From NCBI GenBank assembly GCA_013331265.1, contig DUGS01000209.1, forward strand, positions 7,370-35,291: DNA of 27,922 nt, read 5' to 3'. Positions 23,397 through 27,922 of the stretch are shown here, piece after piece. A model generated the notes under the pieces. It saw nothing but the letters and a program-made list of their open reading frames with translations, ran no database searches and was not told the DNA's origin. Each line of letters opens with the position of its first letter. Positions within the stretch are counted from its first letter, which is position 1. Source of the stretch: Methanosarcina sp. GTDB taxonomy: Archaea; Halobacteriota; Methanosarcinia; Methanosarcinales; Methanosarcinaceae. A program made the position numbers and the translations under genes.

Positions 23397-23887
23397 ATGA
23401 AACCGATTCATTTATTTCTGTTTTCTTCAGTTGCTTTTACAGTCTTTTTTATAGCCTTTCCAGGCTGCATGTTGACGGGCTAGTGGAAAAACCCCGAATT
23501 TTACGTACGAAGAAATAACTGGGCTACCTCAGACCTTGAAGGTCGTTGACCTTAACTGTGTGGAAGGCTGGAGTTTTACTGCAAACTGGACAGGAGTAAA
23601 GGTTGAGATTTTTGAAGAAACAGGTGCTATGGAGAATGCAACAAACGTTATTTTTTACAGCGCTGACGGATATTTCCACTTCCCTTGATAAGGACTATCT
23701 ATTAGAAAATGACATCATACTTGCGCATAAACTAAATGATGTGACTCTGCCTCCTGAAAGAGGGTTTCACCTGCAGCTTGTGGCTGAGGATAAGTACGGG
23801 TATAAATGGGCGAAATGGATAGTAAGGATCGAACTCAGCGATTCACCTTATAGTGGTTACTGGGAAGGTGCTGGTACAACAACATAG
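23397..23887 (+). pseudogene. Decayed molybdopterin-binding (sulfite-oxidase-like) lipoprotein gene
   Basis: The frame from ATG 23397 gives a lipoprotein signal, MKPIHLFLFSSVAFTVFFIA then FPGC as lipobox, and meets TAG at 23481 followed by WKNP. A frame change near 23495 continues FTYEEITGLPQTLKVVDLNC, VEGWSFTANWTGVKVE and IFYSADGY; a second change near 23671 continues TSLDKDYLLENDIILAHKLN, LPPERGFHLQLVAEDKYGYK and WAKWIVRIELSD, ending at TAG 23885-23887. The pattern is that of the oxidoreductase molybdopterin-binding domain; the cysteine in VDLNC is the expected molybdenum ligand. One TAG (which could be pyrrolysine if alone) and two frameshifts make it a pseudogene. Intact, it would be an extracytoplasmic anchored protein of about 165 residues. 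Confidence 0.8.
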
Positions 23888-24303
23888 CTGATGTCTGCGG
23901 GCCTCGTTTGAAAGATGAGGATAAAAGTCCTTATTGAAACACCAATAACAATATAAGATACCCGGGTTATAATATATTGTTGACAGCATTGAAGATTCAA
24001 AACCATATAATCAAATCATATAGTGGGTGCATTTGATTATTACAGGGTTTGATTATACTGCCTTTTATTACACTAGCTTTTGTGATAGTCAGGCTTCATG
24101 GATTTCTAAATTTCATGAGGTGTCTGATGTAGAAATCTGATTTCATTACCTGCCTGAGTATCATGACATATATTTCACTGCAATACTGTTAAATTAGGAG
24201 TTAGCAGTTTAATTAAGTTGGGGGAATAGACGCCTAAGTAAAGAATATAATTATGAGGCAAAGCATTGTTGAGATTATTCTGGAAAAATGGGGGTAATTT
24301 GAA
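23888..24303. other. Intergenic region with long imperfect hairpin
   Basis: No gene is seen. The repeated words ATAATCAAATCATAT and TTTGATTAT occur near 24005-24060. The main structure is a two-stage inverted repeat at 24083-24163. A TTAAATTAGGAG tract near 24190 and a GGGGG site at 24290-24294 precede the kinase-like gene. Confidence 0.5.
24083..24163. repeat. Two-stage inverted repeat (81 nt)
   Basis: TGATAGTCAGGC at 24083-24094 pairs with GCCTGAGTATCA at 24152-24163 (11 of 12 pairs); inside, GATTTCTA at 24101-24108 pairs perfectly with TAGAAATC at 24130-24137. No T run follows, so it is not an obvious terminator. Confidence 0.6.
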
Positions 24304-25254
24304 GTGGCAAACCGCCATGTTAATACTTTATATCCTGGAGACCCATTCAGGGACTGGCTTGTTGAAGAAGTTGTAGGACACCGGCTTCGAGATAAAAAGT
24401 GCATTGTGGATGTTTTAAAATACAATTCCTCTCACACCGTCTGCAGGTATAAATTCAAAGGGGAACACTTCAGCGTAATGGCAAAGTTTTTTGCCGAACC
24501 AACAGGGAAGCTGAAAGCTTACAACCCTTACAAAGGAATGATGAACGAATACCGGAACTTGAAAAAGGCAGCTTCTATAATAGACGTCTCAAAGCCCCTT
24601 GCAGTTAGAAAAGACTTTAACTGTGTCCTTGTAACCGACTACATACCTGGAAAATCTCTTGGCTGGTACCTTAAACACGAAGAGGACCTGTATGAGAAAC
24701 TCGCTGCAGTGGCTCACATGCTCAGGCAGCTGCATGATAATACGCAGTCTTCCTACAATAAAGAAAACGAGTTCAGAAACTATCATGAAGTCCTGGACCA
24801 CCTTAAACTTGACCATAGCACGAGAGAGACCTTCAATAAGCTCCTTGGGGAATGGTGGTACAGCTCCTGGCTCGACCGTGAGTATGGCTGTATGGTCCAC
24901 AGGGATGTAACTCCTTCAAATTATATCTTTTGCAAAGGAAAACCCTATGCCATTGATTTTGAGAGTTCCTGGTTTGAGGCACACCCGGTAAGAGACCTCG
25001 GGGTCCTTACCGCAGAACTTAAAAATGAGTTTGAATCACATAAAGGAGGAGGCTGGAAAGCCGAACCGTATATAGGGAACTTCCTCTGGGAGTACAGCCG
25101 CGGTGAAAAGGACTTTTACCACGTTACCAGAATTTTGCCTTTTTTCATGAGTATAGGGCTGCTCCGTTCGGCAAGGCTTCACCAGGGAGATTACAGGAAT
25201 TATCTGATAAAAGAAGCTCGCGAATGTTTAAATGCAATAAATAGAGGAAATTAA
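24304..25254 (+). CDS. Aminoglycoside-phosphotransferase/choline-kinase-fold protein
   Basis: A 316-residue protein of the protein-kinase-like superfamily. The N-lobe has a candidate ATP-binding lysine K61 (SVMAKFF) and helix C glutamate near 82. The catalytic loop reads VHRDVTPSNYIF with H199, D201 and N206, and the metal motif is D218-F-E220 (AIDFESSWF), the APH-type replacement of DFG. It probably phosphorylates a small molecule (sugar, alcohol or lipid headgroup) rather than protein; the substrate cannot be told. The start is GTG 24304 with GGGGG at 24290-24294 upstream. A HAD hydrolase gene follows after 70 bases on the same strand, suggesting a kinase/hydrolase pair acting on one metabolite. 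Codon use matches the housekeeping genes. Confidence 0.8.
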   Translation: MANRHVNTLYPGDPFRDWLVEEVVGHRLRDKKCIVDVLKYNSSHTVCRYKFKGEHFSVMAKFFAEPTGKLKAYNPYKGMMNEYRNLKKAASIIDVSKPLAVRKDFNCVLVTDYIPGKSLGWYLKHEEDLYEKLAAVAHMLRQLHDNTQSSYNKENEFRNYHEVLDHLKLDHSTRETFNKLLGEWWYSSWLDREYGCMVHRDVTPSNYIFCKGKPYAIDFESSWFEAHPVRDLGVLTAELKNEFESHKGGGWKAEPYIGNFLWEYSRGEKDFYHVTRILPFFMSIGLLRSARLHQGDYRNYLIKEARECLNAINRGN

Positions 25255-25324
25255 GGAAATAGGGAGAACTAAGGCAGTTAATGGGGGTAAAATTAAGGGG
25301 ATTGAATACAATAATTAAGGGGAT

Positions 25325-26089
25325 ATGGGAGGTAAGAATATTTCAAGGAACAATGAATTGGAAACAGACGAGGGCACTATAATCGTCCCCACAGATCCCA
25401 TGATGGCAGGGGAAGATACATTTGAGAGCTGCCACATAAAGGGTGTTATTTTTGACTGCTACCAGACGCTCATCGATATCCACACTGACGAACACACGAT
25501 CGAGACTTATGAAACTGTAAGCGCATGGCTTGCCTACCATGGAGTAAAAATAAAGCCTGAAAAACTGTGGGACACATACATGTTTAAAGTCAAAGAAAGG
25601 ATGGAGGACTCAAAGGAAATATACCCCGAAGTAAGGGTTGAAGAAATCTTTGCCGAGATCTGCATGGAAAATGCGATATGGAAAATCGACGAGAAAATCC
25701 TCGGAATTGAGACGTCAAGAGTCTTTCGGGCGGCTTCTATCCGGAAACTTCGCCCCTTCCCTCAGAGCATAAAGCTAATCGAGCACTGCATAAACATCCC
25801 CAAGTGCATAATCTCCAACGGGCAGAGGGTCTTTTCCGAACTGGAACTCCGGTTCCTGGGGCTTTATGACTACTTTGATTTTGTTATTTTCTCATCCGAC
25901 GTGGGATACAAGAAACCTGACCTCAGGCTTTTTATGACAGCCCTTAAAAGGATGGGCCTTGAACTGGAGCCAAAGTGCGTGATGTCTATCGGAGACTCCT
26001 ATGAAAATGAGATCCTCCCTGCAAAAAAACTGGGGATGCATTCCATGCACATAGAGGAAGCCTGGAATTTTTACGGGCTGAAGGACTGA
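25325..26089 (+). CDS. HAD-superfamily hydrolase with DCYQT motif (copy 1)
   Basis: A 254-residue HAD protein. After a variable 35-residue N-terminus come motif I IFDCYQTLID (nucleophile D44, Y46 in place of the usual second Asp, T48), a helical cap (about 55-140), motif II CIISNGQR, motif III lysine in GYKKPDLR and motif IV SIGDSYENEI. Tyr at the +2 position is known in haloacid-dehalogenase-type members (DAYGT), so phosphatase activity is not assured. It is a close paralogue of the gene at 26519. The ATG at 25325 directly follows two copies of AATTAAGGGGAT (25291 and 25313, period 22); the second is only two bases from the ATG, so the start is uncertain, with ATG 25400 as alternative. Probably co-transcribed with the kinase-like gene. 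Confidence 0.82.
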   Translation: MGGKNISRNNELETDEGTIIVPTDPMMAGEDTFESCHIKGVIFDCYQTLIDIHTDEHTIETYETVSAWLAYHGVKIKPEKLWDTYMFKVKERMEDSKEIYPEVRVEEIFAEICMENAIWKIDEKILGIETSRVFRAASIRKLRPFPQSIKLIEHCINIPKCIISNGQRVFSELELRFLGLYDYFDFVIFSSDVGYKKPDLRLFMTALKRMGLELEPKCVMSIGDSYENEILPAKKLGMHSMHIEEAWNFYGLKD

Positions 26090-26386
26090 TTTATCTCTAT
26101 CCGGCAAACAGGCTGTGGAAGCGTTTTAGAAAGCAACGTGGTTTTACTTGCTCTCTTAATTCAACTTATTCTTCTTTTCGTATATTTTAGAGTAAGACTC
26201 TGGAAACTTATTTGATACAGATCCCCTCAAATGAGTATTTTAAGTTATTTTTTAATATAATATAGAAATATTTATAAAATAGTTAGTATTTCAGGTTCTG
26301 AACTCCATATACCATACCGGGAAGCTCACATCAGAAACCGGCTCTTGGGTGACATTTGATATTTACCATTACGGAAAGAAACTATC

Positions 26387-26416
26387 AATTACTATATATT
26401 GAAATATATAGTAATT
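26387..26416. promoter_or_regulatory. 30-bp perfect palindrome, candidate operator
   Basis: AATTACTATATATT at 26387-26400 and AATATATAGTAATT at 26403-26416 are exact inverted copies separated by GA. The site lies just upstream of the TATA box of HAD copy 2, where an archaeal regulator dimer could bind. Confidence 0.5.
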
Positions 26417-26422
26417 TAGATA

Positions 26423-26434
26423 AACTATATATAA
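26423..26434 (+). promoter_or_regulatory. Putative TATA box of HAD copy 2
   Basis: AACTATATATAATT is a good box A match. A start near 26455 would give a leader of about 65 bases to ATG 26519. Confidence 0.45.
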
Positions 26435-26518
26435 TTGAATATAGATCCAAGAGTAAAAGATAATAATATAGATGAATTCAACCCTATATACTCCCAACAA
26501 ATTCACAGGGGGTTACCA

Positions 26519-27172
26519 ATGCTCCAAAACGGAAAGATAAAAGGCTTAATTTTTGATTGTTACAAAACCCTTATTGACATCAGGACCGACGAAAAAAGCC
26601 AGGAGACAAACGAGAGAGTAAGCAACTGGCTGCTTTACCAGGGAGTAAAGATCGGATCTGACAGGCTCAGGGAAGAGTACAGGCGGAAAGTTGCGAGCAG
26701 GCTAGGCAATTCAGGACAGCAGTACCCTGATATCCGTATAGAAGAGATTTTTGCCGAGATCTGTGAGGAAAATGCTTTTAGAGAAATTGATTCTTTCTGG
26801 CTTGGTATTGAAACCGCAAAAGTCTTCAGGACTGCCTCAGTAAGAAAACTGGAAGCTTACCCACAGAGCCTCAAGCTGCTTGAAAAATACAGGAACATCC
26901 CAAAATGTATCGTATCAAATGCGCAGAGAGTCTTTACTGAACAGGAACTGCGCTTCCTCGGTTTATACGACCACTTTAATTTCGTGATCATATCTTCCGA
27001 CCACCGCATCAAAAAACCTGACACAAGGCTGTTCAAAATAGCTCTTGACAACCTGGGACTTGAACCCTGGGAAGTGCTCTCAATCGGGGACACGCCAGAA
27101 AACGACATTTACCCGCCCCAAAGCCTCGGGATGAATGCGATGCATATCCATAATGCTTGGAAATACGCATAA
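26519..27172 (+). CDS. HAD-superfamily hydrolase with DCYKT motif (copy 2)
   Basis: A 217-residue paralogue of the previous HAD gene; shared stretches include VEEIFAEIC/IEEIFAEIC, RVFSELELRFLGLYD/RVFTEQELRFLGLYD and HSMHIEEAW/NAMHIHNAW, roughly half of positions identical overall. Motif I is IFDCYKTLID, with Tyr at the +2 site and Lys in place of the usual Gly; motif II CIVSNAQR, motif III RIKKPDTR, motif IV SIGDTPENDI. Start ATG 26519 is chosen because AGGGGGT lies about seven bases upstream and the TATA box at 26423 would exclude the in-frame TTG at 26435. Its own promoter and palindrome suggest regulation apart from copy 1. Substrate unknown. Confidence 0.85.
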   Translation: MLQNGKIKGLIFDCYKTLIDIRTDEKSQETNERVSNWLLYQGVKIGSDRLREEYRRKVASRLGNSGQQYPDIRIEEIFAEICEENAFREIDSFWLGIETAKVFRTASVRKLEAYPQSLKLLEKYRNIPKCIVSNAQRVFTEQELRFLGLYDHFNFVIISSDHRIKKPDTRLFKIALDNLGLEPWEVLSIGDTPENDIYPPQSLGMNAMHIHNAWKYA

Positions 27173-27178
27173 TTTTTT

Positions 27179-27234
27179 GACATTATATTGACATTATATT
27201 ATTTTTGATATTATATTGACATTATATTATGTTA
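27179..27234. repeat. Tandem 28-bp unit, each with two 11-bp repeats
   Basis: GACATTATATT occurs at 27179, 27190 and 27218, with GATATTATATT at 27207. The two doublets are separated by ATTTTT and the second is followed by ATGTTA, so the period is 28. They lie directly after the stop of HAD copy 2, about 250-300 bases before valS. Confidence 0.75.
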
Positions 27235-27408
27235 GATTATAAGGAAAATTCATTAAATATCAGTTGTCACGTTATTGAACATGGGAATGGAGGCAGTAAA
27301 AACCTCAGTTCAATAAAAAAACGCGATCAACTAAAAACAGATTTATAATGGATTTATATTCCTGACATTTATTGAGCAGTGAGAAATTAACATTTTGTTT
27401 GAAACCAG

Positions 27409-27419
27409 ATATATTTAAA
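27409..27419 (+). promoter_or_regulatory. Putative TATA box of valS
   Basis: ATATATTTAAA is a good box A match; a start near 27443 gives a leader of about 40 bases ending in the GGAGTG ribosome site. The spacer 27235-27408 has no other feature. Confidence 0.5.
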
Positions 27420-27482
27420 TAATCGCAAGCACTCTAAAACCCAAGAAATTCTTACACTCATTTCTCATCACGGAGTGTCTTT

Positions 27483-27922
27483 ATGCCAGAATCAGAAATT
27501 CCAAAAGAATATAACGCAAATGAGGTTGAGAAAAAGTGGATGGAGAAATGGAACCTCTCCATGTACCACTTCAACTGGGGAGAAGATACCCGTCCCCAGT
27601 ATATAATTGATACTCCACCTCCATACCCTACAGGCAATTTTCATATCGGAAACGCGCTCAACTGGTGTTATATCGACTTTGTCGCCAGGTACAAACGCAT
27701 GCGCGGGTATAACGTAATGTTCCCCCAGGGCTGGGACTGTCACGGCCTGCCGACGGAAGTTAAGGTTGAAGAAATCCACGGAATTACGAAAAACCAGGTT
27801 CCAAGAGCCGAGTTCCGCAGGATGTGCAGAGAACTTACAGCAGGAAACATCGACAAGATGCGTAAAACAATGCTGCGCCTGGGCTTCTCCGTGGACTGGA
27901 GCAACGAATTCGTTACCATGGA
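27483..27922 (+). CDS. valS: Valyl-tRNA synthetase, N-terminal part (runs off the window)
   Basis: Charges tRNA-Val with valine in the cytosol. Only the first 146 codons are in the window. The start MPESEIPKEYNANEVEKKW is followed by IIDTPPPYPTGNFHIGNALN, which holds the class I HIGH-type motif as HIGN and the PPPYPTG stretch characteristic of ValS of archaeal type, then RYKRMRGYNVMFPQGWDCHG and LPTEVKVEE. Continuation through the editing domain and KMSKS loop would be expected beyond 27922. The ATG has GGAGTG at 27472-27477 upstream. No T-box or other leader structure is apparent. Confidence 0.95.
   Translation, partial: MPESEIPKEYNANEVEKKWMEKWNLSMYHFNWGEDTRPQYIIDTPPPYPTGNFHIGNALNWCYIDFVARYKRMRGYNVMFPQGWDCHGLPTEVKVEEIHGITKNQVPRAEFRRMCRELTAGNIDKMRKTMLRLGFSVDWSNEFVTM

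Larger units (their letters stand above)
26090..26518. other. AT-rich spacer with promoter of HAD copy 2
   Basis: No gene. T-rich tracts near 26160-26260 could end the upstream unit. The right part contains the 30-bp palindrome at 26387-26416 and a TATA box at 26423-26434. The HAD frame is open upstream to TTG 26435, which overlaps the predicted TATA/start region and is not used. Confidence 0.55.

Noticed and set aside
23481..23483. TAG as a pyrrolysine codon in an expressed protein
   Set aside because: Two further frameshifts are needed to read the rest of the gene, so decay explains the TAG more simply.
27179..27234. CRISPR array
   Set aside because: Repeats are 11 bp and adjacent or separated by 6 bp; no unique spacers of normal size and no cas genes in the window.
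27492..27779. Minus-strand frame of 95 codons
   Set aside because: Lies opposite the clear ValS reading frame.

Overview
The window looks like a chromosomal segment of a methanogenic archaeon, most likely Methanosarcina or a close relative. The evidence is archaeal housekeeping content (deoxyhypusine synthase, RPA with CX2CX8CX2H zinc finger plus an RPA-associated OB protein, RNase Z, archaeal-type ValS), the alternative (Ahb) heme route next to uroporphyrinogen genes, AT-rich gene-poor spacers with TATA boxes, and purine-rich Shine-Dalgarno sites. Assignment to the genus is inference from protein style, not a database hit.

Layout. 1-3.7 kb (+): deoxyhypusine synthase, two winged-helix regulators that overlap at TGATG, and a YfcE/MJ0936-type metallophosphoesterase. 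3.8-6.2 kb (-): a small unknown protein, then rpa3 and its associated OB-fold gene arranged stop-to-start. 7.2-12.9 kb (+): an amino-sugar cluster for UDP-GlcNAc synthesis: glmU-like 1, glmS, glmM, glmU-like 2. 13-14 kb (-): a secreted unknown protein and a 59-residue unknown protein. 14.6-16.4 kb (+): a stand-alone AAA ATPase and a small unknown protein. 16.4-17.3 kb (-): RNase Z. 17.8-20.6 kb (+): cobA (SUMT), hemD and the radical SAM protein ahbC, which link uroporphyrinogen III to siroheme and heme, ended by a strong hairpin that contains the ahbC stop codon.

20.6-24.3 kb is an accessory region, visibly more AT-rich than its neighbours. It holds gene debris, a ~203 bp MITE-like element with terminal inverted repeats and TA flanks, and a short cassette that is the most unusual part of the window: an ORF broken by one in-frame TGA, a 75-residue unknown protein, and an intact 401-residue fusion of a 2H phosphoesterase to a calcineurin-like metallophosphoesterase, joined by 4- and 7-nt overlaps. 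A decayed molybdopterin-binding lipoprotein gene follows.

24.3-27.2 kb carries an APH/choline-kinase-fold protein and two paralogous HAD hydrolases with an unusual DCYxT motif; the second has its own promoter with a 30-bp palindrome just upstream. The window ends inside valS.
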